Source: Candidatus Planktophila sulfonica (GTDB lineage: Bacteria; Actinomycetota; Actinomycetes; Nanopelagicales; Nanopelagicaceae). From it: DNA of 64,000 nt. The translations under genes were made by a program, and so were the position numbers. The notes under the pieces were generated by a model, which did no database searches, was not told the DNA's origin, and worked only from the letters and a program-made list of their open reading frames with translations. How positions within the stretch are numbered: the first letter of the stretch is position 1; each line of letters starts with the position of its first letter. Positions 19,251 to 28,394 of this stretch are shown piece by piece. The DNA is taken from the NCBI RefSeq assembly GCF_002288065.1, contig NZ_CP016773.1, positions 930,001 through 994,000 on the forward strand, in the 5' to 3' direction.

Positions 19251-21788
19251 GTGCCAGGCACAAATATCAAGCAGGTTGAAGCAGCAGAACGTTCAGCACT
19301 CATCAAGGTTTCTCGCTACTCAATCGATCTCGACCTCACAACTGGCGCAGAGAACTTCCGCGTCAAGACAGTCGTTCACTTTGCTGGATTGAAACCTGGT
19401 GCAACTACCTATATCGACTGCGTTGGCAGCAAGGTGATTAGCGCAAAGCTCAATGGCGTTGACTTCGATCCTAAATTTGATGGCGAGACAATCTTCCTTC
19501 CTGCAATTGCTGCTGAGAACGTTCTTGAAATCGAACACGATGGCGTTTACTCAAACTCAGGTGAAGGTCTTCACCGCTTCGTAGACCCAGCTGATGATGA
19601 GGTCTACCTCTATACGCAGTTCGAAACTGGCGATGCTCGCCGTATGTATGCCTGCTTCGATCAACCAGATCAGAAGGCAACATTCAAGATCAGCACAATC
19701 ACACCAAAGCATTGGGAAGTTATCTCTAACTACGGCATCGAATCTACAAAAGATCTCGATGGAGATCGCAAGTTCACACAATTTGCCGAGTCACAGGTCA
19801 TCGCAACATATGTCACAGCAATCGTTGCTGGTGCATATAAGTCAGTTCATGATGAATATAAAGGCGAGAAGACAATTCCTCTTGGAATCTATGCTCGTAA
19901 ATCATTCTTCCAATATGTTGATGCTGAAAATATCTTTGAAGTCACCAAGCAAGGTTTTGCATACTTCGAGAAGACCTTCGGTCTTGCCTATCCATTTGGA
20001 AAGTATGACCAGATTGCAGTTGCTGAATACAACTGGGGTGCAATGGAGAACGTCGGCTGCGTGACATTCCACGAAGACGTTTTGATCTTCCGCTCGAAGG
20101 TAACTGAGCGCAACTACGTCAGCCGCGCGACAACCATTCACCACGAGATGGCGCATATGTGGTTCGGTGACTTGGTCACTATGAAGTGGTGGGAAGACCT
20201 ATGGCTCAACGAATCATTCGCTGAATGGGCTTCATATCAATCAGTCTCTGAATCAACTAAGTACACACACGCTTGGACTGAGTTCAACTCACTCCGTAAG
20301 AACTGGGCTTACCGCGTTGATCAACTCACAACTACGCACCCAATTGCCACCGAGATGGAAGATCTCGATGCAGTTCGTACCAACTTCGATGGAATTTCTT
20401 ACGCAAAGGGCGCATCAGTTCTTCAGCAGCTCGTTGCTCACGTCGGTCGCGATAACTTCATCAAGGGACTTCGCCTCTATTTTGCAAAACACCAATATGG
20501 AAATACAACTCTTAAAGACCTCATCGATCAGCTAGAAGCTGCATCAGGTCGCGATCTCACTCCATGGGTATCAACTTGGCTTCGCACAGCTGGCGTAAAT
20601 ACTCTTCGCCCAGTTATCGAAATCGATGGCGATTCATACAAGTCAATCTCAATTAAGCAAGAAGCACCTTCCATGCCAGTTGGCTCAAAGGAACTTCGCC
20701 CACACCGCTTGCACGTTGGACTCTTCGATATCAAGGGCGACAAGCTCTCACGTCGTACCAGCGTTGAACTTGATGTTGCTGGTGCACTTACTGAAGTAGC
20801 AGAACTTGCTGACCAGAAGTTGGCTGACCTCGTTCTCATTAACGATAAGGACCAGACCTACGCAAAGCTTCGCTTTGATGATCGCTCAATCGCCACAATG
20901 AAGAGTCACCTCGGTACTTTGGATGATTCCTTGGCTCGCGGTCTTATCTGGGCATCGCTCTGGGATTCATGTCGCGATGGCGAACTATCAACATCTGATT
21001 ACGTCACAATCGCTTTGAACGCGCTGAAGACAGAGAGCGACATTTCAATTGTTGCTGCTACTTATCTTCAATTCGAAACAGCTATCTGGGCATATGCAAA
21101 CCCAGCAAAGCGTGACGCGCTCCGTGCACAAGTTGCTGATGCAACAGCAGCAATGCTTGCAACTGCAGCTCCAGCAAGTGACCACCAGATGCAATTTGCT
21201 AAGGCATTTGCCAACAATGCAATCACTCCAGCGCATATGGAGAAGCTCAAGGCAATCCTTAATGGATCCGAAAACGGCCTCGTTATCGATGCTGAAATTC
21301 GTTGGTACATCTTTATCTGTGGCGTAAAGCGCGGAGTATTTACTGTCGCTGATATCGAAGCCGAGTCAGCAAAGGACAACACAGCTCACGGTAAGCAGTA
21401 CACCGCTTATGCCCACGCTGCGCTTCCAACAAAGGAGGCAAAAGTTGCTGCCTTTAAGTCAATTACGACAGATAACCTCTCAAACACAATCCACTCATAT
21501 ATGTGCCGTGGGTTTAACGAGAATATCCACCACGAACTTCTTGCTGGATTTGTCGATCAGTACTTCGATGCAATCTTGAAGGTCTGGGAGACCAAGGGCT
21601 TTGAGATTGCTGAAACAACTGCAACGTTGTTATTCCCATCATGGGTTATTGGCGAAGAGACTGTGAAGAAGGCTCAGCATTGGCTCGATGTCACGGGCAA
21701 GGATGCATCACATGCACTTCGCCGCTCAGTGACCGAAGGTCGCGATGCGATGTCTCGCGCGATTAAAGCTCGCGCTGCAGATAAGTAA
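19251..21788 (+). CDS. pepN: Aminopeptidase N (M1 zinc metallopeptidase)
   Basis: PepN removes N-terminal residues from peptides in the cytoplasm and supports amino-acid recycling. The 845-residue protein has the exopeptidase motif GAMEN (263-267), the zinc site HEMAH (298-302) with the third ligand Glu321 (NESFAEW), and an ERAP1-like C-terminal helical domain. The GTG start has an AAGGAG Shine-Dalgarno 5 nt upstream. It ends base-to-base with the convergent small membrane protein gene. Confidence 0.96.
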   Translation: MPGTNIKQVEAAERSALIKVSRYSIDLDLTTGAENFRVKTVVHFAGLKPGATTYIDCVGSKVISAKLNGVDFDPKFDGETIFLPAIAAENVLEIEHDGVYSNSGEGLHRFVDPADDEVYLYTQFETGDARRMYACFDQPDQKATFKISTITPKHWEVISNYGIESTKDLDGDRKFTQFAESQVIATYVTAIVAGAYKSVHDEYKGEKTIPLGIYARKSFFQYVDAENIFEVTKQGFAYFEKTFGLAYPFGKYDQIAVAEYNWGAMENVGCVTFHEDVLIFRSKVTERNYVSRATTIHHEMAHMWFGDLVTMKWWEDLWLNESFAEWASYQSVSESTKYTHAWTEFNSLRKNWAYRVDQLTTTHPIATEMEDLDAVRTNFDGISYAKGASVLQQLVAHVGRDNFIKGLRLYFAKHQYGNTTLKDLIDQLEAASGRDLTPWVSTWLRTAGVNTLRPVIEIDGDSYKSISIKQEAPSMPVGSKELRPHRLHVGLFDIKGDKLSRRTSVELDVAGALTEVAELADQKLADLVLINDKDQTYAKLRFDDRSIATMKSHLGTLDDSLARGLIWASLWDSCRDGELSTSDYVTIALNALKTESDISIVAATYLQFETAIWAYANPAKRDALRAQVADATAAMLATAAPASDHQMQFAKAFANNAITPAHMEKLKAILNGSENGLVIDAEIRWYIFICGVKRGVFTVADIEAESAKDNTAHGKQYTAYAHAALPTKEAKVAAFKSITTDNLSNTIHSYMCRGFNENIHHELLAGFVDQYFDAILKVWETKGFEIAETTATLLFPSWVIGEETVKKAQHWLDVTGKDASHALRRSVTEGRDAMSRAIKARAADK

Positions 21789-22007
21789 TTACTCGATAGA
21801 GGTGATGACAGAAGAAGAGCCTGTGCTCTTCTTCTTCTCGCCTGTCAGTGCCCAAGCGATAACAGAGATGACAACAAAGAGCGCGATTGGTGCTGCAACA
21901 AAGTAGGTAAATGTCTGCAGAGCTGTAAGACCTTCGCCTGGCATAGCACCTGGCTCTTGGTTAATTCCTGGAGAGAGTAAAGCGACCTGTGAAAGTGACT
22001 TAATCAT
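21789..22007 (-). CDS. Small single-pass membrane protein, unknown function
   Basis: The 72-residue product has an N-terminal external-type segment with a Gly/Pro-rich stretch, one membrane helix (about 35-54, FVAAPIALFVVISVIAWAL) and a Lys/Ser-rich cytoplasmic tail. I do not recognise a function. Its coding nature is supported by the clean start and stop, typical codon use and exact abutment with pepN. It lies 9 nt downstream of the HNH gene and could be co-transcribed with it. Confidence 0.6.
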   Translation of the reverse strand: MIKSLSQVALLSPGINQEPGAMPGEGLTALQTFTYFVAAPIALFVVISVIAWALTGEKKKSTGSSSVITSIE

Positions 22008-22016
22008 GTGCGCAGT

Positions 22017-22535
22017 CTATGCAGTTGCTGCAGAGACGCCAAATGGTTCTAGGTATGGCAACCAACGAGATTCGGTGCGACCGGTTCCAAGAATTCTCCA
22101 AGCAGCTCCAACGGGTTCGCGAGGTAATGAACGTAAACGCCAGCCAAGTTCCTTCAGTGGCTTATCCGCCTTCACATGGTTGCACTTATGGCATGCGCTA
22201 ACGACATTCTCCCAGTTGTGACCGCCACCACGAGAACGTGGAATGACGTGATCGATAGAAGTTGCTGGTGCATGGCAGTAAACGCAACGACCGCCATCGC
22301 GAGCAAAGATTGCACGACGTGAAAGCGGAACTGCATGGCGATAAGGAATCTTGACGAATTTATTGAGGCGAATAACTAGCGGAAGTTCGAGTTGGCCAGT
22401 TGCAAAATGTAGAACAGTTCCGGATGACTCAATCATTGTTGCCCGGTTATTGAGAACCAGAATAAGCGCGCGTCGATCAGTCACAACACCTAGTGGTTCA
22501 TAGGTGGCGTTGAGTACCAATGTGCGGTTCATCAT
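22017..22535 (-). CDS. HNH endonuclease family protein
   Basis: The 172-residue protein has an N-terminal domain beginning NATYEPLGVV and a C-terminal HNH domain with two zinc knuckles, CVYCHAPATSIDHVIPRSRGG and CHKCNH. This arrangement is a conserved actinobacterial/cyanobacterial HNH family of unknown cellular role. A restriction or homing function is not indicated: there is no methyltransferase, intron or intein nearby. Two adjacent ATG codons (22535, 22532) are equally possible. Confidence 0.85.
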   Translation of the reverse strand: MMNRTLVLNATYEPLGVVTDRRALILVLNNRATMIESSGTVLHFATGQLELPLVIRLNKFVKIPYRHAVPLSRRAIFARDGGRCVYCHAPATSIDHVIPRSRGGGHNWENVVSACHKCNHVKADKPLKELGWRLRSLPREPVGAAWRILGTGRTESRWLPYLEPFGVSAATA

Positions 22536-22604
22536 TACCCCGGTTCCAACGCGTGGCTCGCGTTGATTGGGTTATATTGCCTCAAAACCGAGCCTCTTAG
22601 GGGT

Positions 22605-22636
22605 ATTTCATGGTGAAATTTAGATAAAGATTTCAC
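22605..22636. promoter_or_regulatory. Overlapping inverted repeats upstream of mscS-like gene
   Basis: ATTTCA-TGG-TGAAAT (22605-22619) is followed by a second palindrome that shares its right arm: GTGAAAT (22613-22619) pairs with ATTTCAC (22630-22636). The array ends directly at the -10 box, so it covers the -35 region and may be a repressor operator. Confidence 0.4.
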
Positions 22637-22642
22637 TACCCT
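22637..22642 (+). promoter_or_regulatory. -10 box of mscS-like gene
   Basis: TACCCT ends 8 nt before the ATG at 22651, with no Shine-Dalgarno. Identical hexamers precede orn and the TRIC-like gene. Confidence 0.55.
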
Positions 22643-22650
22643 TAACACCT

Positions 22651-23196
22651 ATGAGCGAACGTACGCAGGCAATTTGGGATTGGTTCAACGGAGCCCCACT
22701 TCGAGTACTCGTCATCTTCCTTGTGGCCTTCATAAGCCATCTGGCCGGCCACCGCGCCATCGATCGCGCTATCGCCCGTCTTTCTCAAGCAGATTTGAAA
22801 CCAGGCCCAGGAACTGCAAAGCGTCAAAGTGAACGTGCCCGCACAATCGGAACAGTCTTTAGTTCAACATTTAATGCAGCTGTCTGGATCATTGCGATTG
22901 GAATGATTCTTGGAGAATTCGGATTTAACTTAGGACCTGTCATCGCATCTGCTGGTGTTATCGGTGTTGCACTAGGTCTTGGTGCGCAGACGCTAGTTCG
23001 CGATGTGCTCTCTGGAATCTTTATGCTGATTGAAGATCAATATGGCGTTGGCGATGATGTAAAAGTTCAAGATATTGAAGGAAAAGTTGAACGCGTAGGT
23101 CTTCGCATTACACAGGTTCGCGATTCAAATAATGTGCTCTGGTATGTCCGCAATGGTGAGATTCTCATTGTCGGCAATAAATCTCAGAAGCGTTAG
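22651..23196 (+). CDS. Short MscS-family mechanosensitive channel
   Basis: MscS-type channels open under membrane tension and release solutes during hypo-osmotic shock. The 181-residue protein has a membrane helix (about 18-36), a second (about 68-90), the pore-lining TM3 signature with Gly/Ala alternation (SAGVIGVALGLGAQTLV), and the beta domain with GDDVKV and GKVERVGLRITQVRD. The alpha-beta C-terminal domain of classical MscS (about 280 aa) is absent, which is common in actinobacterial short forms. It overlaps the convergent haemoglobin gene by 4 nt. Confidence 0.88.
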   Translation: MSERTQAIWDWFNGAPLRVLVIFLVAFISHLAGHRAIDRAIARLSQADLKPGPGTAKRQSERARTIGTVFSSTFNAAVWIIAIGMILGEFGFNLGPVIASAGVIGVALGLGAQTLVRDVLSGIFMLIEDQYGVGDDVKVQDIEGKVERVGLRITQVRDSNNVLWYVRNGEILIVGNKSQKR

Positions 23197-23579
23197 TCCA
23201 GACGATTAACGAGGTGCTCAGCTGCACCTTCCAGATAACGCCATAACTTTGCTTTAGCTTCTGCTTCCATATTCATTCCATCAACTGCAGCCTTCATACA
23301 TGACATCCATGCATCACGAGCAGCCGGATTGATATGAAAACCTGCATGGCGCATACGTAGGCGAGGGTGGCCACGTTCTTCTTGATAGGTGGTTGGTCCG
23401 CCCCAGTATTGCTCGAGGAACATCTGCAATCTGCGCGCAGCGCCCTTCATATCTGATTCTGGATACATGGGACGCAAGATTTCGTTTGTTGCAACATGGG
23501 CATAGAACTGCGAAGTCAGATCAGAGAAGAATGCTTCTCCCCCGAATAGTTCGTAGTAATTCGTTGTATCGCGCTCCAC
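23193..23579 (-). CDS. glbO: Group II truncated haemoglobin (trHbO)
   Basis: This small haem protein binds O2 and may aid respiration or NO/ROS handling. The 128-residue form (GTG at 23579) is typical in length. Visible landmarks are Tyr in the B helix (SQFYAHV), the WGGP segment after the E helix (FLEQYWGGP), and the proximal-His region HPRLRMRHAGF. The GTG start has GAGG 5 nt upstream, inside the end of the MFS gene, and begins 2 nt after its stop codon; longer starts would lie deep in that gene. Confidence 0.9.
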   Translation of the reverse strand: MERDTTNYYELFGGEAFFSDLTSQFYAHVATNEILRPMYPESDMKGAARRLQMFLEQYWGGPTTYQEERGHPRLRMRHAGFHINPAARDAWMSCMKAAVDGMNMEAEAKAKLWRYLEGAAEHLVNRLD

Positions 23580-23580
23580 A

Positions 23581-24843
23581 TTAACCTCGTAGCTCTGCTG
23601 CTGTCTTTCCCTTAGCAATGTGTAGCACCGCAAAGGCAGCGACAAGACACATAGCAGCTGAGATATAGAACGCAAGAGCGTAATCCCCGAGCTTTACGCG
23701 AAGAACAGCTGCACCAATTGCAGCGATTGATGCACCGATCTGGTGCCCCACAAATACCCAGCCATAGACGACTGCAGAGCGCTGATTGCCCATCACGATA
23801 CGACAGAGAACGAGAGTTGGAGGAACTGTCGCTACCCAATCAAGGCCGTAGAAAATAATGAAGACAAGTGTTGAAGGATGCATAGTGCTAAAGAGAATTG
23901 ATGGAAGCAAGAAGAGTGAAAGTCCACGAAGTCCGTAATAGAAGAAGAGGAGTCTGCGTGGATCCATTCGGTCAGTGAGCCACCCTGAGAAGAGAGTTCC
24001 GATGACATCGAAAACTCCAACGAGCGCTAGCAAACCTGCTGCAACAGTTTCGGCCATTCCATGGTCATGCGCGGCAGGAATAAAGTGAGTTCCAATCAGC
24101 CCGTTGGTGGAAAGACCACACACCAAGAAAGTTCCAAAGAGGATCCAGAAATCTTTTGACTTCGATGAAACCTTTAATGTGTCGATCGCCATTCGCCCTG
24201 CTGATAATTCACTGGGTGCTGGTGGTTGCCAATCAGCAGGTGCACCGTATGGCGTCATTCCAATCGATTCAGGTTTCTCTTTCAGGAAGAAGTAGATAAA
24301 TGGGATAACGAGCGCTGCCGCTGTACCAACCGTGAGTGAGACGCTCTTCCAGCCATAGGTAACTGCAAATTGCGAAAGCATCGGTAAGAAGATCAATTGG
24401 CCGCTTGCAGTAGCTGCAGTTAGTGCACCAATAACGATTCCCTTACGGGCCACAAACCATCTGTTAGCAATTGTTGCGGCGAAAACTAAAGCCATTGAAC
24501 CTGCACCAACTCCAACTCCAACGCCCCATAACGCCCAGAGATGCCATGGTTGATTCATAAAGATTGTTGAAGTTGCACTGATTGAAACAAGTGCGAGTGC
24601 AGACATGACAACTTTTCGAACCGTAAAACGCTCCATGAGAGCAGCTGCAAATGGCGCCACTAACCCAAAGAGAAGTACGTTGATCGATACTGCCGCTGCA
24701 ACCTGAGAACGCGACCAACCGAAAGCCTCCTCTAGAGGAACGATGAGAACAGAAGGCGCTGATCGATATCCGGCAGAAGCCATCAAGGTAAAGAAGGTAA
24801 CTGTTGCCGCGATCCAACCTGGGTGGATTTTCTGCCTCTTCAT
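23581..24843 (-). CDS. MFS transporter, oxalate/formate or monocarboxylate carrier-like
   Basis: The 420-residue protein has about 12 membrane segments with a broad central loop. The sequence NRWFVARKGIVIGALTAATASGQ-like region around residues 127-150 resembles the OFA/monocarboxylate branch of MFS (N-R-W-F-x-x-R-x-G conserved). The substrate is not determinable. It is tightly placed: 3 nt after the thioesterase gene and 2 nt before glbO, suggesting an ettA-thioesterase-MFS-glbO operon. Confidence 0.8.
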   Translation of the reverse strand: MKRQKIHPGWIAATVTFFTLMASAGYRSAPSVLIVPLEEAFGWSRSQVAAAVSINVLLFGLVAPFAAALMERFTVRKVVMSALALVSISATSTIFMNQPWHLWALWGVGVGVGAGSMALVFAATIANRWFVARKGIVIGALTAATASGQLIFLPMLSQFAVTYGWKSVSLTVGTAAALVIPFIYFFLKEKPESIGMTPYGAPADWQPPAPSELSAGRMAIDTLKVSSKSKDFWILFGTFLVCGLSTNGLIGTHFIPAAHDHGMAETVAAGLLALVGVFDVIGTLFSGWLTDRMDPRRLLFFYYGLRGLSLFLLPSILFSTMHPSTLVFIIFYGLDWVATVPPTLVLCRIVMGNQRSAVVYGWVFVGHQIGASIAAIGAAVLRVKLGDYALAFYISAAMCLVAAFAVLHIAKGKTAAELRG

Positions 24844-24846
24844 AAA

Positions 24847-25254
24847 TTAAGCCTTGAGGTAAGAGTTAAGAAATTCCCGCTCTGGTTCTGTAAGTGGGCG
24901 CGATTTCTTGGTCTCCATTGAAACTGCTACTTGAACAGATTTAACGCGCGCATGCACGACTCCGTTATCACCAACTACTTCATAGCCCATTGAGAAAGAT
25001 GAATTGCCAATCGATTCAACCCAGAGGTTTACATCGTAGAAACGGCCACCTTCATAGATTGGTACGAGGTAATCAACTTCTGCTCGCGCCACAACCATTT
25101 CGACAAGAGTTGGCTTCTCGTTCTTAGCAGCATATTGATAGAAGGACCATTGAAAGCGAGCTTCCTGAATATAGGTCAGGTACTTCGCATTGTTGACGTG
25201 CCCGAATGCATCGATGTCATCCCACCGAATAAATTGCTTATCGGTGTAAATCAT
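24847..25254 (-). CDS. Acyl-CoA thioesterase, 4HBT hot-dog fold
   Basis: The 135-residue protein has the 4-hydroxybenzoyl-CoA thioesterase signature WDDIDAFGHVNNAKYLTYI, with the expected catalytic Asp in the first strand-turn. The acyl-CoA substrate is unknown. The start codon overlaps the ettA stop (TAATG). Confidence 0.88.
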   Translation of the reverse strand: MIYTDKQFIRWDDIDAFGHVNNAKYLTYIQEARFQWSFYQYAAKNEKPTLVEMVVARAEVDYLVPIYEGGRFYDVNLWVESIGNSSFSMGYEVVGDNGVVHARVKSVQVAVSMETKKSRPLTEPEREFLNSYLKA

Positions 25255-26921
25255 TAGCGAGTGAGCTTTCGGTATGTGGCGCGATGTGGACGAGCCGCAT
25301 CAGCACCCAAACGTGCAATCTTATTCTCTTCATAGGATTCAAAGTTTCCTTCAAACCAAAACCACTTTGAGTCACCTTCGTAAGCCAAGATGTGTGTTGC
25401 TACACGGTCTAGGAACCAACGATCGTGAGAGATCACAACGGCGCAGCCAGGGAATTCAAGCAACGCATTTTCAAGTGAGCCAAGTGTTTCCACATCGAGG
25501 TCGTTTGTAGGTTCGTCGAGAAGCAACAAGTTGCCGCCCTGCTTCAAAGTAAGTGCCAAGTTGAGGCGGTTACGTTCTCCACCTGAAAGGACTCCGGCTG
25601 GCTTCTGCTGATCAGGACCCTTGAAACCAAATGCTGCAACGTATGCACGCGATGGCATTTCAACTTGTCCGACCTTCATGAAATCAAGTCCGTCAGAAAC
25701 AACTTCGAAGAGTGACTTCTTTGGATCAATTCCGCCACGTGACTGATCGACGTAAGAAATCTTTACGGTTTCACCAATCTTGACGTTACCTGAATCAGCT
25801 GGTTCTAGCCCAAGAATGGTCTTAAAGAGCGTGGTCTTACCAGCACCGTTAGGTCCGATTACTCCAACGATTCCGTTGCGAGGAAGCGTGAATGACAAAT
25901 CATCAATCAATACGCGATCGCCAAACCCCTTAACTAAGTTTTCAACTTCAACGACAACGTTTCCAAGACGTGGCCCAGGTGGAATCTGAATTTCATCAAA
26001 GTCCAACTTACGCATCTTGTCTGCTTCGGCAGCCATCTCTTCGTAGCGTGCAAGACGAGCCTTCGACTTTGTCTGACGGCCCTTTGCATTCTGGCGCACC
26101 CAGTCGAGTTCTTCTGCCAAACGCTTCGCGCGCTTTGCATCTTTCTGGCCCTCGACCTTAAGACGCGCACCCTTTGTTTCAAGATATGTTGAGTAGTTGC
26201 CTTCATATGGATATGCACGACCGCGGTCGAGTTCAAGAATCCATTGCGCAACATTGTCCAAGAAGTATCTATCGTGCGTAATCGCTACAACAGTGCCTGG
26301 GTACTTGCTCAAGTGTTGTTCAAGCCATAGAACGGATTCAGCATCCAAGTGGTTAGTGGGTTCGTCGAGAAGTAATAGATCTGGTGCCTCAAGGAGCAAC
26401 TTACATAAAGCAACGCGGCGCTTTTCTCCACCAGAGAGCACGCTTACATCAGCATCAGCTGGTGGGCAACGAAGTGCATCCATTGCTTGTTCGAGTTGTG
26501 AATCGAGTTCCCACGCATTGCGGTGATCGAGTTGTTCTTGGAGCTCTCCCATTTCAGCCAACAACTTGTCGTAGTCAGCATCAGGGTTTGCCATCTCTTC
26601 AGAAATTTCATTGAAGCGGCGAACCATCTCCATGGTTTCTGCCACACCTTCTTGCACATTTTCAAGAACAGTTTTCTCTTCATTCAGCTTCGGTTCCTGC
26701 ATCAGGATTCCGACTGTGTATCCAGGAGATAGGTATGCCTCGCCATTAGATGGCTGTTGAAGACCAGCCATGATCTGGAGAACTGTTGATTTACCTGCAC
26801 CGTTCGGGCCAACAACACCGATCTTTGCGCCAGGCAAGAACATCAAAGTTACGTCGTCGAGAATTACCTTCTCACCATGCGCTTTACGCGCCTTCTTCAT
26901 CGTGTAAATGAACTCAGCCAT
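25254..26921 (-). CDS. ettA: EttA, energy-dependent translational throttle ABC-F ATPase
   Basis: EttA binds the ribosomal E site and restrains the first elongation step when energy is low. The 555-residue protein has two ABC cassettes, each with Walker A (GPNGAGKS and GPNGAGKT) and signature motifs (LSGGEKRRVAL and LSGGERNRLNL), an intervening linker with the KAKGRQTKSKARL-type arm, and no membrane domain. The ATG lies 8 nt after TAGAGT with no Shine-Dalgarno. Confidence 0.95.
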   Translation of the reverse strand: MAEFIYTMKKARKAHGEKVILDDVTLMFLPGAKIGVVGPNGAGKSTVLQIMAGLQQPSNGEAYLSPGYTVGILMQEPKLNEEKTVLENVQEGVAETMEMVRRFNEISEEMANPDADYDKLLAEMGELQEQLDHRNAWELDSQLEQAMDALRCPPADADVSVLSGGEKRRVALCKLLLEAPDLLLLDEPTNHLDAESVLWLEQHLSKYPGTVVAITHDRYFLDNVAQWILELDRGRAYPYEGNYSTYLETKGARLKVEGQKDAKRAKRLAEELDWVRQNAKGRQTKSKARLARYEEMAAEADKMRKLDFDEIQIPPGPRLGNVVVEVENLVKGFGDRVLIDDLSFTLPRNGIVGVIGPNGAGKTTLFKTILGLEPADSGNVKIGETVKISYVDQSRGGIDPKKSLFEVVSDGLDFMKVGQVEMPSRAYVAAFGFKGPDQQKPAGVLSGGERNRLNLALTLKQGGNLLLLDEPTNDLDVETLGSLENALLEFPGCAVVISHDRWFLDRVATHILAYEGDSKWFWFEGNFESYEENKIARLGADAARPHRATYRKLTR

Positions 26922-26929
26922 AAGGCGAG

Positions 26930-26935
26930 ACTCTA
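26930..26935 (-). promoter_or_regulatory. -10 box of leaderless ettA promoter
   Basis: TAGAGT, 8-nt spacer CTCGCCTT, ATG. The GH13 gene uses the same hexamer. Confidence 0.5.
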
Positions 26936-26986
26936 CCCGTCAATGCTTCGGTAGACTTAATCCGCAATCACCGATGTTCCTCACAC

Positions 26987-27060
26987 GCGCCCGTAGCTCA
27001 GTCGGATAGAGCAACCGCCTTCTAAGCGGTAGGTCGCTGGTTCGATTCCAGCCGGGCGCA
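26987..27060 (+). tRNA. tRNA-Arg (anticodon TCT)
   Basis: Acceptor arms GCGCCCG/CGGGCGC, anticodon stem ACCGC/GCGGT with loop CTTCTAA (anticodon TCT), T-arm CTGG-TTCGATT-CCAG. CCA is not encoded. It is divergent from ettA and converges on pstS. Confidence 0.96.
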
Positions 27061-27086
27061 CACCTCACAAATTTGCCAATAAAAAA

Positions 27087-27118
27087 ACTCGGTAGCCCAC
27101 CGAAGTGGACTACCGAGT
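27087..27118 (-). terminator. Rho-independent terminator after pstS
   Basis: A 14-position stem (ACTCGGTAG..CCAC with GTGG..CTACCGAGT, one C/A mismatch) closes on a CGAA loop. On the minus strand it is followed by seven T, so it terminates pst transcription; on the plus strand a weaker TTCTTTACTTT follows, so it may also end tRNA-Arg transcripts. Confidence 0.9.
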
Positions 27119-27134
27119 TCTTTACTTTAAAGGG

Positions 27135-28283
27135 TTACTTATTTGCCTTAGCGATTAGCGCCTTAGCCTTGTCTAGGTATGCTCCTGAAAGAACAACGTA
27201 TCCAAGCTTTGGATCTACCGCTGAACACGCTGGTGACAAGATGTACTCAGCGAGCTGCTTTACAGCTGCTCCACGAGCCTTGTCCTTGTATTCAGTTTCG
27301 AGCAACATGTACGAAACGATACCGAGTGTGTAAGCACCAGCAAGCTTTGTACCGTAATTGTATGAAACGATTCCGTTAGCATCCTGTGTTGCTTCACCAA
27401 GGAATGCTGATACAGCGCCTGATTCAGGGTAGATGAAGTTACCTGAAGCGTTACCGATTGAAGCTGCACGGAGACCGTATGCATCTCCCCAGTTCTTCTC
27501 AGCGTATGTGATTGAGTACTTTGTCTTCGCTGCGAGTGTTGCTACACCCTGTGAAGCGTTAGCACCGACGATACGGCCGATATTTCCTGTTGAGTTGATG
27601 TTTCCTGGGAATGCTGTTGTGAATGCATCGTTAGCTGGCTTTGTCCATACTGATGGAGCTACACCGTTAAGCCACTTTGTGAAGTTATTTGAAGTACCTG
27701 ATCCGTCTGCACGGTAGATAACCTTGATTGGCTGGTTAGGAAGTGTGTAGATAACTGACTTTGATGTTGAGCGAAGTACAACTGGGTTTCCGCTCTTATC
27801 CTTGACAGCGTTTCCTTGTGCATCCTTCTTGTAAACAGTGACTGAAACTGAGCGGTTGTTATCAGCAACAATTGCTGGGTCATTCCACTTTGTGATTTCA
27901 CCTGAGAAGATCTTTGCAACTGTTGTTGCTGAAAGGTAAACATCCTTCTTAGCTGGAAGGTTTACGAGTACTGCAACTGGTGCAGCGATGATTGGTGCAT
28001 GGTAAACAGTTGAGCGCTTTGTAGCTGCTGTATGAGCTGAATCTGAGAACCAGAAATCTCCGATATTTGAATCAGAGTTCTTCTTACCTGTACCTGAACC
28101 TGTTGATGTGTAAACATATGAGTGGCTAGTTGCCTTAGCGAAGCCTGCCTTGCAAGCCTGGAGAAGTGGATCAACGAATGAAGCTCCAGAACCCTGGAGG
28201 TCAGCTGCGTGAGCTGGTGTTGCTGATGAAACTGCAATAAGGCCCGCGATTACGAGCGCCTTTGCCTTCTTTGAAAACGACAT
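27135..28283 (-). CDS. pstS: PstS, periplasmic/secreted phosphate-binding protein
   Basis: PstS captures phosphate for the PstCAB importer. The 382-residue protein has a signal peptide (about 1-26, AHA-A cleavage) with no Cys after it, so it is not a lipoprotein, although actinobacterial PstS often is. Phosphate-binding loops GSGASFVDPL and YRADGSGTSNNFTKWL are visible. The gene lies last in the order pstC-A-B-S, 120 bp after pstB, with its own PHO-box-like site. A strong terminator follows. Extended T/C-biased codons for Thr and Val match a highly expressed gene. Confidence 0.94.
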   Translation of the reverse strand: MSFSKKAKALVIAGLIAVSSATPAHAADLQGSGASFVDPLLQACKAGFAKATSHSYVYTSTGSGTGKKNSDSNIGDFWFSDSAHTAATKRSTVYHAPIIAAPVAVLVNLPAKKDVYLSATTVAKIFSGEITKWNDPAIVADNNRSVSVTVYKKDAQGNAVKDKSGNPVVLRSTSKSVIYTLPNQPIKVIYRADGSGTSNNFTKWLNGVAPSVWTKPANDAFTTAFPGNINSTGNIGRIVGANASQGVATLAAKTKYSITYAEKNWGDAYGLRAASIGNASGNFIYPESGAVSAFLGEATQDANGIVSYNYGTKLAGAYTLGIVSYMLLETEYKDKARGAAVKQLAEYILSPACSAVDPKLGYVVLSGAYLDKAKALIAKANK

Positions 28284-28361
28284 GTTTTCCCCTTCGAGAT
28301 GTTTAAGTAAGTAACCCTTACATCAAGAAAAGTAACGAGAACTGTTTACCAATTAGCCACT

Positions 28362-28394
28362 TTTAGGTTAACAACCGGGTGTGCCAAAGTGAAC
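28362..28394 (-). promoter_or_regulatory. PHO-box-like triple direct repeat upstream of pstS
   Basis: On the minus strand three 11-nt units begin with GTTCACT, CACACCC and GTTAACC. The outer two are close to the GTTCACC half-site used in actinobacterial PHO boxes, and the middle one is degenerate. It lies about 80 nt before the pstS ATG, a good activator position. Confidence 0.55.

Noticed and set aside
22017-22535. Restriction or homing system around the HNH gene
   Set aside because: No methyltransferase, intron, intein or invertase is adjacent; the family is a widely conserved single gene.
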